DNA of 64,000 nt. Source: Gimesia maris (GTDB lineage Bacteria > Planctomycetota > Planctomycetia > Planctomycetales > Planctomycetaceae). The stretch's first letter is position 1, and each line of letters opens with the position of its first letter. Below are positions 43,699 through 52,168 of the stretch, piece after piece. The notes below the pieces were generated by a model. It ran no database searches. It was not told the origin of the DNA and saw only the letters and a program-made list of their open reading frames with translations. The translations under genes were made by a program, and so were the position numbers. Where the stretch lies: contig NZ_CP042910.1 in assembly GCF_008298035.1 (NCBI RefSeq), positions 3,487,001-3,551,000 on the forward strand, in the 5' to 3' direction.

Positions 43699-44403
43699 TC
43701 AGGATTCAGGATTGACGTGATTCGACACCTGGCCTGCAGGAAATATCATGACCTTATCAGCGAGTCTCTGAGCCTGGCTTCGATCATGTGTGATCCAGAC
43801 AAACGCCGGAGATTCTGATGAAGTCTCGTGCCACTTGAGAATGATCGATTCGAACTGTTGCGTGGTTTCCGGGTCCAGGCCGGATGTCGGTTCATCCAGC
43901 AGCAGGATCTCGGGCGACAGAATCAGCGCACGTAATAATGCGACGATTTGACCTTCTCCGCCGGACAGGGATGACGATTTTTTTTTGAGAAAAGATTCGG
44001 GTCTGCCAAACGATTTCAGAAAGTTCCGAATGGAATCTGGATTATGGTTCTTCTGCTGATTGACCTGAAACTGGAAAGCAAACTGCAGATTCGATTCCAC
44101 CGTACCTTCGATTAACACTGGTCTTTGCTGAAGATAGACGACCCGACTGCGATACTCGGGCAGTTGTTTATCCCTGACAGGCTCATTGTGAAACAGGATG
44201 CTGCCTTGCTGGATCTCATCCAGCATTGCCAGCGACCGCAGAAATACGGATTTTCCCGATCCTGTCGGACCTGAGATCGCGATGCGGTCCCCTGGAAAAA
44301 TTTGCAGGGACAAATCTCGATTCAACCAATGACCGTCTGAAGTCTGGCGTCCGATCTGGCGTGCTTCCAGCAGGCAATTTTCTGGAGCCGATGCTTCTGT
44401 CAT
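43699..44403 (-). CDS. fetA: FetA-type ABC transporter ATP-binding protein
   Basis: The 234-residue ATPase has Walker A 'GPTGSGKSVFLRSLA', Q-loop 'LQQRPVLIEGTVESNL', signature 'SSLSGGEGQIVALLRALI', Walker B 'ILLLDEPTSGLDPETTQQF' and the H-loop 'WITHDRSQAQRLADK'. The sequence 'YLQQRPVLIEGTVESNLQF' and the short size match FetA (YbbL), partner of the FetB permease at 37392-38189. The two genes are split here. It starts within the last bases of the sugar-kinase gene, so it is translated with it. The membrane partner is inferred from family, not from position. Confidence 0.85.
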   Translation of the reverse strand: MTEASAPENCLLEARQIGRQTSDGHWLNRDLSLQIFPGDRIAISGPTGSGKSVFLRSLAMLDEIQQGSILFHNEPVRDKQLPEYRSRVVYLQQRPVLIEGTVESNLQFAFQFQVNQQKNHNPDSIRNFLKSFGRPESFLKKKSSSLSGGEGQIVALLRALILSPEILLLDEPTSGLDPETTQQFESIILKWHETSSESPAFVWITHDRSQAQRLADKVMIFPAGQVSNHVNPES

Positions 44404-45326
44404 CAGACAAGCTGCTCCATTTCGATCTGTTCAAAAAAAGTCTGTACGCTGGTTTTGGACAAACGGGCCGGTAACAGTTGCATCAGATTATCGGCTGCCG
44501 ACGCCATTCCCCAGCGAATCGCATCAGGTACACTGCGACCCTCGTGAATTCCACAGGCAATTCCTGCAGCCAGACTGTCTCCGCAACCAATGGGGTTGAC
44601 GACTTTCGCTTTCGCCGGAGTGAAGCGATAGACCTGTTGTTCGGAAGTCGCCCACAAGGCATCTTTCCCCTGCGAGATCACAACCCAGGTAGCACCTCTC
44701 TGATTGATTTCCTGCATCCCTTTAATCATCTGATCAGTGCTGGGGAGGGAGCGCGCCAGGGTCTGTTCCAGTTCTTCCAGGTTGGGTTTCACCAGAAAGG
44801 GACTCTGAATTAATGCGGTTTCCAGTTCCGGCCCCCGGGCATCGAGAATAACCGGGCAGTCTGTATCTGCCAGCAGATCATGATACAGGGTAGCGGGGGC
44901 ACCCGTCGGTAATGATCCGGTCAGCACAACGATATCCGCTGAAGAGACATATTTGCGGTATTCATCAGCAAACGCAGAAACTTCTTCTGCTGAAACAGCG
45001 GTTGCGTTTTCCACCAGTTCGGTAGTCTGCCCCGTTGATCGATCCAGCACTGTCGTGCAGATTCGGGTCGGGTTCTGTTGATCCAGAATGCGACAGGGAA
45101 CCTGAAGTTGTGTCAGGTCCGCTTCGATCAACTCCCTGGTGTATCCTCCAGCTGAAAAAATTGACTCACAGGAAATACCCAGATGACGGACGGCGATCCC
45201 TACATTGATCACCTTACCGGAAGCAGACCAGTGAGCGGACTGACATCGGTTGACTTCGCCGACCTGCAGGGAATCCACTTCCAGAATCTGCTGCCAGGCC
45301 GGGCTCAAGCCGGCTGCAATGATCAT
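44403..45326 (-). CDS. PfkB-family sugar kinase (1-phosphofructokinase/tagatose-6-phosphate-kinase-like)
   Basis: The 307-residue product belongs to the ribokinase/PfkB fold. The sequence 'PFLVKPNLEELEQTLARSL' contains the KPNxEE motif of the 1-phosphofructokinase branch, and the C-terminal motif is 'NPIGCGDSLAAGIACGIHEG', with Asp as catalytic base. An early 'SAHWSASGKVINVGIAVRHL' matches the substrate site. It would phosphorylate a hexose phosphate in the cytoplasm. The stop codon overlaps the start of the FetA-like gene by one base, an odd pairing of sugar and metal functions. Confidence 0.88.
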   Translation of the reverse strand: MIIAAGLSPAWQQILEVDSLQVGEVNRCQSAHWSASGKVINVGIAVRHLGISCESIFSAGGYTRELIEADLTQLQVPCRILDQQNPTRICTTVLDRSTGQTTELVENATAVSAEEVSAFADEYRKYVSSADIVVLTGSLPTGAPATLYHDLLADTDCPVILDARGPELETALIQSPFLVKPNLEELEQTLARSLPSTDQMIKGMQEINQRGATWVVISQGKDALWATSEQQVYRFTPAKAKVVNPIGCGDSLAAGIACGIHEGRSVPDAIRWGMASAADNLMQLLPARLSKTSVQTFFEQIEMEQLV

Positions 45327-45377
45327 AACAAATTGCTTTCTACAGAGATGAGAAATAAATGCATTGAAATCGGTCTG

Positions 45378-46670
45378 TCAGGGAACCAGTTCGCCTCGCA
45401 GCATAATCTTACCGACCCGTATTCTGGTTCCCTGAAATTTGGCTGACTTCAATTCCTCTTCGGGGTTTTTGAGACGAAATGCCACCGGTTTGCGATCAGG
45501 CTGTTCAGCATCAATTTCAACTGTCACGGTATGGATCTGCTGTGGATCCAGGCCGTTTGCCAGCCTCAAAGTGGAGATACGATGGTAGGTACAGTAGCTG
45601 TCAAACCGCGGAGTAAGTTTCTCATGCGGTTTGCCATCAACGGTAATCTGAACCTGTCCGCCATCAGGACCCAGCAAGTCATACAGGGCGGCCTGGGAAC
45701 CGCGGAAACGAAAGGTCAGTTTACTCCCCGGGGTATCGGCTTCCCAGATTTGTCCCATCCGTCCCCTAAACCGTTTCTGCAGCACATTGTCCGCCGGCAG
45801 TTCTTTCCAGTTTCCACTGAGCATGGATGCATCCAGGGGAATCATTTTGGCATCAGTCCAGTGACCCGTAACAAAAGGCTGTTTGAGTTTGGAACTGTGA
45901 TCGATTGGTTGGGAAGTCTTTTCCATCTGTTTGATCGCTTCTGCAATCACTTCGGTATAGACTTCATGCCCCTCGTCAAGTGGATGCACACCATCTTTGG
46001 AAAACAGGATGACACCTTTCGCAACCGGGGTCTCGGATGTAAATTTGAGTTTGCCCTGCTGTTCGAGTACCGCAATTTTTAAAGCGACGTTAATAGAAGG
46101 GATTGCATAATAGTCGGCCAGCAGTTCCATGGCGGAAGCGGCGCGTGGATTTTCGTCTTTGCGCAGATCGTTTTCATAGTTCACCCGAAATGTATAGACA
46201 AAACAGATATCTGTCTGCGGATTGGATTTCCAGATCTGTCGGACGATGCCATCCATCGATTCCCAGATCGCTTCTGGCTGGCGGCCTCCATCGTTCACGG
46301 CAAATTCAACGAACACCAGATCCGGCTGATGCTGCAGGACGTCATGCTCCAGGCGAAATGCACCCAGATCGCTGCCCGTGCCACCGATGGCAGCGTGGAT
46401 TTCATGAATTTTTGCTTTGGGAAATGCTGACTGCAGCCATTTCGTTGTTTTTACTCTCCAGCCATTCGCGGCTGTGATTGACCCACCCAGGTAGGCTACG
46501 CGGACTTCTTCTCCGGCTTTCAGTTTCTCAAGAGTATTGCCGAGCCCCTGTCGTGGTTTGATCAGTTCCGCTTTCACCGTATGAAATTCAGGAGGATCAG
46601 CCTGAACCGGCGCGAGTGCGAACATTGTCAGCAGGGTGAGTACAATCAGATTTATGGACATCGATTTCAT
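45378..46670 (-). CDS. Secreted SGNH/GDSL-type hydrolase
   Basis: The 430-residue product has a signal peptide ([20 protein letters not shown]). Its SGNH blocks are '[16 protein letters not shown]' (block I, Gly-Gly-Ser), '[17 protein letters not shown]' (block II), '[10 protein letters not shown]' (block III, Asn) and '[13 protein letters not shown]' (block V, Asp and His). After the hydrolase domain (about 50-255), a C-terminal beta-sandwich of about 130 residues carries '[20 protein letters not shown]', like the carbohydrate-esterase accessory domains. It probably removes acyl groups from extracellular glycans. ATG 46670 is preceded by GGAGAAG; a further ATG at 46709 is in frame but would spoil the signal. 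Confidence 0.88.
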   Translation of the reverse strand: MKSMSINLIVLTLLTMFALAPVQADPPEFHTVKAELIKPRQGLGNTLEKLKAGEEVRVAYLGGSITAANGWRVKTTKWLQSAFPKAKIHEIHAAIGGTGSDLGAFRLEHDVLQHQPDLVFVEFAVNDGGRQPEAIWESMDGIVRQIWKSNPQTDICFVYTFRVNYENDLRKDENPRAASAMELLADYYAIPSINVALKIAVLEQQGKLKFTSETPVAKGVILFSKDGVHPLDEGHEVYTEVIAEAIKQMEKTSQPIDHSSKLKQPFVTGHWTDAKMIPLDASMLSGNWKELPADNVLQKRFRGRMGQIWEADTPGSKLTFRFRGSQAALYDLLGPDGGQVQITVDGKPHEKLTPRFDSYCTYHRISTLRLANGLDPQQIHTVTVEIDAEQPDRKPVAFRLKNPEEELKSAKFQGTRIRVGKIMLRGELVP

Positions 46671-46775
46671 ATAAATTCTTCTCCGGGAGTGCGAACTGGA
46701 AGCTTCCATTTTAACGAACGATGACTCAGATTGAAATGAGACGCCGCGTTCAAAATAAGCTGGAATTATTTGATT

Positions 46776-47945
46776 CTAAAGTAAGGATTCCAGGATCTGC
46801 GTCAGTTCCTCATCCGGGATTTCGCGGGGATTTCCACTCATGCTGTTTCCCCGCGAACTCTGGACCAGCGCGGGGATCTGCAACGGAGAGACACCAACAT
46901 CGGAAAGCCGGCGCGGTATTTGAATACGGTCATTCAATTTCTGAATCTCATCAATCAGAGATTCTGCGGCCTGTTCTGCAGACAGAGCCTGTTCCGGATA
47001 AAGGAAGCGGTAGATCTCAGCGTATTGCTGCTGGCGTACTGAGTAATTTGCTTTCAGTGTCGCAGGTAGCATCAGCGCACATGCCAGTCCATGAGAAATC
47101 TTGCAATGGATCCCCAACGCGGGGGCGACCCCATGAGCCATCCCCAGACCGGAATTGGCGAGAGCGATCCCGGAGAGTAACGCGGCATGTGCCATTGCTT
47201 CACGACCTCTGCGGGAATTGCCGTTCTCGACGGCTTCGGGTAATGCAGGAATTGCCAGTTTGAGACCCTGCAGGCAGAGTGCCTGTGGGATAGGTTGTGC
47301 ACGGCATGAGATATAGCTTTCCAGCAACTGGGTAATGGCGTCCATCCCGGTACGGGCAGTGATTTCCGGGGGAACCGAACAGGCCAATTGAGGATCGCAG
47401 AGTACGATATCAGGAATCATCTGCTCGGCACGCAGGCTTTTTTTAAAGGGGGGCGCGTAACTGGAGATGACGGCATTTTTGGTCGCCTCGCTTCCGGTTC
47501 CCGCGGTAGTAGGAATCGCCATGAGGGGGAGTGGTGCTTCGGTCAACTTCAGACCCCGACCGACTCCCTCCAGGTAGTCTACGACGGTCTCGCTTTCCTG
47601 ATTGGTGATCATGGCAGAGGTTGCCTTGGCCAGATCGATGCCTGAACCTCCGCCGATTCCGATCAGAAAGTCCCCTGCACCGGCTCCCAGGTTCCGCAGT
47701 ACTCTGGTCGTCTGGTCCACGTCCGTAACTTCGGGTTCGTTAGAGATCGTGCGAATGAATTCACTTTTGATGCTGGCCCGCGACAGTAGTTGACGTAATT
47801 CTTCAATGACTCCCGACGCAGCCAGGGAACGCGAACCGCTGATAATAAATGCCCGTGTCCCCAACGAAGCCGCCAGGTTCCCCGTTTCCTGAAAGCGTCC
47901 CCAGCCGAAGTTAATTTGCTGCGGCGCGAAAAAATTATAGTTCAT
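46776..47945 (-). CDS. Iron-containing alcohol dehydrogenase
   Basis: The 389-residue cytoplasmic enzyme is a group III (Fe-ADH) alcohol dehydrogenase. The NAD site is 'FLIGIGGGSGIDLAKATSAM'. 'PTTAGTGSEATKNAVI' is the family signature. Metal ligands are the Asp in 'RTGMDAITQLLES', the His in 'GMAHGVAPALG' and a later His in 'IHCKISHGLACALMLP'. It would oxidise or reduce short alcohols and aldehydes with NAD. The substrate is not predictable. The next gene upstream on the same strand is glutathione peroxidase, which has its own terminator. Confidence 0.93.
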   Translation of the reverse strand: MNYNFFAPQQINFGWGRFQETGNLAASLGTRAFIISGSRSLAASGVIEELRQLLSRASIKSEFIRTISNEPEVTDVDQTTRVLRNLGAGAGDFLIGIGGGSGIDLAKATSAMITNQESETVVDYLEGVGRGLKLTEAPLPLMAIPTTAGTGSEATKNAVISSYAPPFKKSLRAEQMIPDIVLCDPQLACSVPPEITARTGMDAITQLLESYISCRAQPIPQALCLQGLKLAIPALPEAVENGNSRRGREAMAHAALLSGIALANSGLGMAHGVAPALGIHCKISHGLACALMLPATLKANYSVRQQQYAEIYRFLYPEQALSAEQAAESLIDEIQKLNDRIQIPRRLSDVGVSPLQIPALVQSSRGNSMSGNPREIPDEELTQILESLL

Positions 47946-47960
47946 AACGGTCTCTTAATG

Positions 47961-47991
47961 AAAAAAGGATGCATCCTATGCGGATGCATCC
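47961..47991 (-). terminator. Rho-independent terminator of the glutathione peroxidase gene
   Basis: Two exact copies of the self-complementary GGATGCATCC (47967-47976 and 47982-47991) flank a 5-base loop. On the minus strand the hairpin is followed by TTTTTT. It lies 24 bases beyond the stop codon. Confidence 0.9.
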
Positions 47992-48015
47992 CTGGATGTT
48001 GAGATCGGAGTTCGA

Positions 48016-48600
48016 TTATTTCTTTTTCAGTTCGGATTCAATCGCTGTCGTAACTTCTTCTGACTGTGGATTGATCCGAGTCCGGAAACGGGCTGCAATT
48101 TGACCATCGCGGCTGATCAGAAACTTTTCAAAGTTCCATTTGACGGGACCTGCTGTTTTGGGGTTCGTCGATTTGGATGTCAAATACTGATAGAGTGCAT
48201 CAGCATTGTCGCCATTCACATCAATCTTGCTGAACATGTCAAAGGTGACACCGTAGTTTTTGCTGCAGAATTCAGAAATCTGCGAAGCGGAACCTGGTTC
48301 CTGAGCACCAAACTGATTACAGGGAAAGCCCAGAACGACCAGTCCCTGATCTTTGTATTTTTCATGCAGAGATTGCAGGTCTTTGTATTGTGGTGTAGCT
48401 CCGCATTTACTGGCGGTATTTACGATCAGCAGTACTTTATCTTTGTATTTACTCAGGTCGACCTCTTTCCCTTCCAGTGTCTTTACTGTGTGATTCAACA
48501 CGGGGGGGACTGATTTTTTATCGGTTTGCCCGGCAAGGCTCATGGAACAGGTCAAAGCCAGCAGGCCAGCCAGCATCGTCAGCGATTTGAGGTTTCTCAT
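48016..48600 (-). CDS. Exported glutathione-peroxidase-family enzyme
   Basis: The 194-residue product is a thiol peroxidase of the GPx family, using Cys rather than selenocysteine (NTASKCGATPQY). The other tetrad residues are visible: Gln in 'FPCNQFGAQEPG', and Trp and Asn in 'VKWNFEKFLI'. Unlike the common cytoplasmic bacterial GPx, it starts with a signal sequence (LTMLAGLLALTCSMSLAG), so it should act outside the cytoplasm, probably reduced by a thioredoxin-like partner. The ATG at 48600 follows GGAGAG; the frame extends 38 codons upstream without coding character. Confidence 0.92.
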   Translation of the reverse strand: MRNLKSLTMLAGLLALTCSMSLAGQTDKKSVPPVLNHTVKTLEGKEVDLSKYKDKVLLIVNTASKCGATPQYKDLQSLHEKYKDQGLVVLGFPCNQFGAQEPGSASQISEFCSKNYGVTFDMFSKIDVNGDNADALYQYLTSKSTNPKTAGPVKWNFEKFLISRDGQIAARFRTRINPQSEEVTTAIESELKKK

Positions 48601-48840
48601 CGATCTCTCCAAGGTTAAGGATCCGGGCAAAAATGCTCGACCCGAAATAAATAAAACGAACAAAAATTTGAACCGCATCTTGCGAGAACGTCTCGATCCC
48701 TCGACTATAAACATTATTATAGTCAGATCTCAAATAAAAATAATACTATTAGTTCGTCAGAGAATCAATTGTCGGGGAAGGATTCGAGAAGTGAAGTTTA
48801 AGTGTTGTACCAGACAGGAGAGGCTGGCAGGCTGGAGAGA

Positions 48841-49296
48841 TCAGGAGAGGCGCCTGGCAAGATTCGCTTTATAATAGAGTGAACGAAACAGGTCCGAGAT
48901 CGGGAAGCCGTCCATGGTGGACCCTACTTCGATTTCCTGCTCGTTGATCCAGCGGTTTCGCAGATCGTTCTCCAGTGACTTCCGGGCAGCTGAGTTCAGT
49001 TCCTGAAAATCAAATAATTCGACGATATAATGTTCAGATGAATCATCAGGCGTTGATTTTTCACTGAAAGCCAGATGAGCCAGTGGTTCCTGCGAGAGGA
49101 TGAAATCCTCAAACGGCACCAGTTCAAAAGTTTTTTCCAGCTCTGAAATCAGGCAATGCTGAAACGTTTCGTAAGGTCGTTTCTTATCACCCGGCAGCAT
49201 GAATTCCTGTCGTTCATAATTCCAGTGGGCCAACCAGTGTGTTTTCTGATCGACGGAATTCTGAAGCAGGATAAATGTACCTACAAAGTTCCCCAT
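48841..49296 (-). CDS. Hypothetical protein, possibly a degenerate Nudix-type fold
   Basis: This 151-residue cytoplasmic protein is not clearly recognised. 'GTFILLQNSVDQKTHWLAHW', 'RQEFMLPGDKKRPYETFQHC' and 'LISELEKTFELVPFEDF' follow the strand-loop-helix order of a Nudix hydrolase, but the conserved REUxEE glutamates of the Nudix box are missing. It is not likely to be active as a pyrophosphatase. Later segments ('EHYIVELFDFQELNSAARK') fit the end of that fold. It lies alone in the minus orientation. Confidence 0.6.
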   Translation of the reverse strand: MGNFVGTFILLQNSVDQKTHWLAHWNYERQEFMLPGDKKRPYETFQHCLISELEKTFELVPFEDFILSQEPLAHLAFSEKSTPDDSSEHYIVELFDFQELNSAARKSLENDLRNRWINEQEIEVGSTMDGFPISDLFRSLYYKANLARRLS

Positions 49297-49714
49297 CGGC
49301 GATAATGACCTTTCTCGATCAGATGTGACTGTCTGTGAATGATTTCAGCAACTATTGGCCCGAATGAATTTTATCATTCCAGAAGCGCTAATAGGATCGT
49401 AATTCGTCGTAAACAGGGACATTCAGGCAGAAATCGGTTTGAATTCCCAAATTCCACGCTATTAGGGGAATCTTCGGTTGACCGAATTCTGAGGGAAATT
49501 CAGATTTTACTATCTTTTTACTGTTTCCCATTGCATACAAATAATCTTGTTTGTAGAATTACGCATAAGTACTCACGGATGTAAAATATTTGTATTGTAG
49601 TACCTTTACGATCCCCATTTGACCCTACCCCAATTTGACCCGCCCAACGGCAGAACTGGATGAATCGTCACAATGGTTCTGATTCTGCCCAAAACTTTAA
49701 AGGCTCGCCCCGTT
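49297..49714. other. Divergent intergenic region with direct repeats
   Basis: No gene is supported in these 418 bases between the Nudix-like gene and the FHA gene. Near the right end the word ATTTGACCC occurs twice, as listed at 49617-49641. Confidence 0.5.
49617..49641 (+). promoter_or_regulatory. Two direct repeats upstream of the FHA gene
   Basis: ATTTGACCC occurs at 49617-49625 and 49633-49641, a 16-base period, each preceded by a run of C residues. The spacing of about one and a half helix turns fits binding of a dimer, but the match may also be chance. Confidence 0.35.
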
Positions 49715-50059
49715 ATGAAAGTTCATCTTATCAGCGATCATCCTGATTTGCCGGACATTGAGATTGGTACGGAAGAACTGCCGGTCGTACTGGGGAGAAG
49801 CAACAGCTGTGAATTAAGGATCCTCGATCCGATGCTCAGCAGACATCAATGCGAATTGACGTTCCACAATAACGTGGTTCGGGTCAAAGACCTCGAGTCC
49901 ACCAATGGTACCATTGTGAACTCCGCTATCGTTCATGAAGCCCCGCTCTACCCGGGGGATATTCTGACCATTGGCATGGCCAATTATGTTGTCAGCTATT
50001 ACGATGGCGAAGGGCAGGAAAGTTTCGAAGAAAGCTATTTCTCCGAGAACTCGATCTAG
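49715..50059 (+). CDS. Stand-alone FHA domain protein
   Basis: This 114-residue protein is essentially one FHA domain, which binds phosphothreonine peptides. The core residues are 'VVLGRSNSCELRILDPMLSR', followed by 'RHQCEL' and 'DLESTNGTIVNS', with Arg, Ser and Asn in the expected places. No membrane segment is present. I chose ATG 49715 because the domain starts there; an in-frame ATG at 49673 would add 14 residues. It is a possible reader of the Ser/Thr kinase output elsewhere in the genome, including the kinase at 26084 (inference). Confidence 0.88.
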   Translation: MKVHLISDHPDLPDIEIGTEELPVVLGRSNSCELRILDPMLSRHQCELTFHNNVVRVKDLESTNGTIVNSAIVHEAPLYPGDILTIGMANYVVSYYDGEGQESFEESYFSENSI

Positions 50060-50206
50060 TCTGCTGTTTTGCCCTGGCTGTCCTGAGGCATTATATTCAT
50101 CACCGATTATCACGTGCGCACGCGTGCTGAATCACTGGATTCATTAATTCGCCTGTAATATGGTTCGCCAGGTCATTCTGCGAATTTCTTCTGGAAATCA
50201 GGTTTT

Positions 50207-50713
50207 ATGCAATCCGAAGAACTGTTTGATGTCGTCGATGAGCAGGATCAGATTCTGGAACAGCTTCCCCGCTCTGTCGTCCACGCTCGCAAGCTGCTGC
50301 ATCGGGCGGCGAACGTCTTCGTCTTTAATTCCCAAGGCAAATTACTGCTCCAGTTTCGCTCTGCCACCAAAGACGAGTATCCACACTGCTATACCTCATC
50401 TGCCTCCGGGCATCTGAGTGCCGGGGAAGACTATCTCGAATCGGCGCAGCGGGAAATGCAGGAAGAGATTGGCATCGAGACACCACTCGAATGGCTTGAG
50501 AAATTTCCGGGAACTCCGGACAACGCCTTTGAGCATACCGTGCTGTTTCGAACTTTTTCTGACGGACCGTTTACCTTTGATCCTGTGGAAATTGAACGGG
50601 GAGAGTTCTTTGAACTCCCCCATATTGACCAGATGCTGATAGAAGACGAAAGTCAGTTCACTCCCCCGTTTCGACAGCTCTATCGCTGGTATCGTCAGAA
50701 CTGTTCCGACTGA
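50207..50713 (+). CDS. Nudix hydrolase (isopentenyl-diphosphate-isomerase-like branch)
   Basis: The 168-residue product has a perfect Nudix box, starting 'GHLSAGEDYLESAQREMQEE' and ending in IGI, that fits Gx5Ex7REUxEExGU. The N-terminal 'DEQDQILEQLPRSVVHARKL' and 'HRAANVFVFNSQGKLLLQFR' resemble the YfcD or Idi-like branch, which hydrolyses pyrophosphate bonds in small metabolites. It is cytoplasmic. It lies about 150 bases after the FHA gene and ends 21 bases from the convergent glycosyltransferase-like gene. Confidence 0.92.
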   Translation: MQSEELFDVVDEQDQILEQLPRSVVHARKLLHRAANVFVFNSQGKLLLQFRSATKDEYPHCYTSSASGHLSAGEDYLESAQREMQEEIGIETPLEWLEKFPGTPDNAFEHTVLFRTFSDGPFTFDPVEIERGEFFELPHIDQMLIEDESQFTPPFRQLYRWYRQNCSD

Positions 50714-50734
50714 TATCTCTGGAATCGGCTCTGT

Positions 50735-52168
50735 TTACTCGAGATCTTCCATCCACTGCCCGGCGATAAACAGTATAGCTCCTCCTGAAATCTGCAGCAG
50801 AAATCGCAGACTGGAACCGCCAATATGTTCCTGGACCGGTGTCGGTGCAATCATACCGGCGATAATCAGAGCCGATAATGCTCCCGCCAGATTGAGCAGA
50901 AGAAATAACTGGTGAGGCCGGAATGCTCTCGCAGGATATGCAAACAGGGAAATGACGAGTGCCCACCATTGCAGTCCCCAACTCCACGCTTCAAGGAACA
51001 TACATTGCAGCAGATGAGTAACTGCCCACTGGAGTGCTGCAAGCCCCTCGGTCAGATTCGTGATCTGCATTCTGCTGAAATACGTCATCTCGGTTGTCAC
51101 AGGCAGATGTTTCCGATAAAGCAGCCAGGGAGTGACCAACAGTACTGTTGTCAAACCGAACTTGCCCGCATTGAATGCCAGTGACAGCAGTCTGTCGCGG
51201 AAGTACAACAGGCAGACAATTGAAATGGCAATCAGGTCAATCAGGAAAAACGCGATCCCTTCGTCTTTGGTAAAGATCGTCATCCCGGCCGATAATCCAG
51301 CGATCAGAGGCAGCATTTTGAGAACAGCAGGATCGGGCTCTGTTTTTTGAGCTTCAGTGAGATAACTCCAGAGATACAGTAGTGTGATTGTATGGAAGCA
51401 GGCGACGGGACCATCCCCCTGGCCTGATAAAAACCCATATTCCCAGGGAACCATCGAAGGCACGGTTGCCAGCATCAAAGTGAAAATCCAGGCCCGCGCC
51501 GGCTGTCGCGTGGTACGCTGCAGAACCCCTTGAAAACAGAGTACCATTCCCAGGTACAGCAGGGGGAACATGATCTTCGACCAGCGATCATTCACTTCTC
51601 CCAGCAGCAGATAGAGATGGGTTTCATTCAATGGAAGCAATAACGGATATTTCGGGTGATACTGCACAAAGTCAGGATGCAGCAATGCCTCGTTCTGCAA
51701 GGTCCCTTCCTGAAACAGTACGATTGATTTAAGCCCGAAAATGGCACGTTCGTCCCAGAAACGTTGCGGTGTCATCAGAGACTGAATCAATGTGGTCAAT
51801 CCCAGGAATAGTACAATTGCCAGGCATAGCTTTTTGAAATCATCCTCAGCCGAGGAAGCTTCGGTCTCGTTGGAAATCTTCTGCGAGACGCGGAAACGCA
51901 TGAGCAGGCTTCCTGCCCCCAGAAGCAGTCCTACGCCCATCCAGGACCAGGCCACGACTGAAGTGTAAGCGAAACCGATCCAGCCCCACAGGAAATAAAA
52001 GAACGCAGTGGAGCCAAAACCGAAGACCAGCCCCAATCCCAGCAATTCGGTCAGCGAGCTCTGTGTTTGAGTAGATCGGAAGATCGGTGTGAGTAGAACC
52101 AGGGTTACAGTGAGTCCCATCCCCCAGATTCCTGCTACAGACAGCAGAATCAGTAACAGATCGGTCAA
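50735..52168 (-). CDS. GT39-like polytopic membrane glycosyltransferase
   Basis: The 477-residue protein has about 11-12 membrane segments. The first outer loop carries 'FWDERAIFGLKSIVLFQEGT' and 'PDFVQYHPKYPLLLPLNETH', similar to the catalytic acidic loop and conserved His of ArnT/PMT-type transferases. The start is an unusual TTG that overlaps the stop of the preceding gene (TTGA), and GGAGG lies seven bases before it, which supports this choice. The closest ATG would remove part of the first helix. The donor is presumably a lipid-linked sugar. Confidence 0.78.
   Translation of the reverse strand: MTDLLLILLSVAGIWGMGLTVTLVLLTPIFRSTQTQSSLTELLGLGLVFGFGSTAFFYFLWGWIGFAYTSVVAWSWMGVGLLLGAGSLLMRFRVSQKISNETEASSAEDDFKKLCLAIVLFLGLTTLIQSLMTPQRFWDERAIFGLKSIVLFQEGTLQNEALLHPDFVQYHPKYPLLLPLNETHLYLLLGEVNDRWSKIMFPLLYLGMVLCFQGVLQRTTRQPARAWIFTLMLATVPSMVPWEYGFLSGQGDGPVACFHTITLLYLWSYLTEAQKTEPDPAVLKMLPLIAGLSAGMTIFTKDEGIAFFLIDLIAISIVCLLYFRDRLLSLAFNAGKFGLTTVLLVTPWLLYRKHLPVTTEMTYFSRMQITNLTEGLAALQWAVTHLLQCMFLEAWSWGLQWWALVISLFAYPARAFRPHQLFLLLNLAGALSALIIAGMIAPTPVQEHIGGSSLRFLLQISGGAILFIAGQWMEDLE

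Noticed and set aside
48016..48600. Selenoprotein form of glutathione peroxidase
   Set aside because: The active-site codon is an ordinary TGC/TGT Cys, and no in-frame TGA is present.
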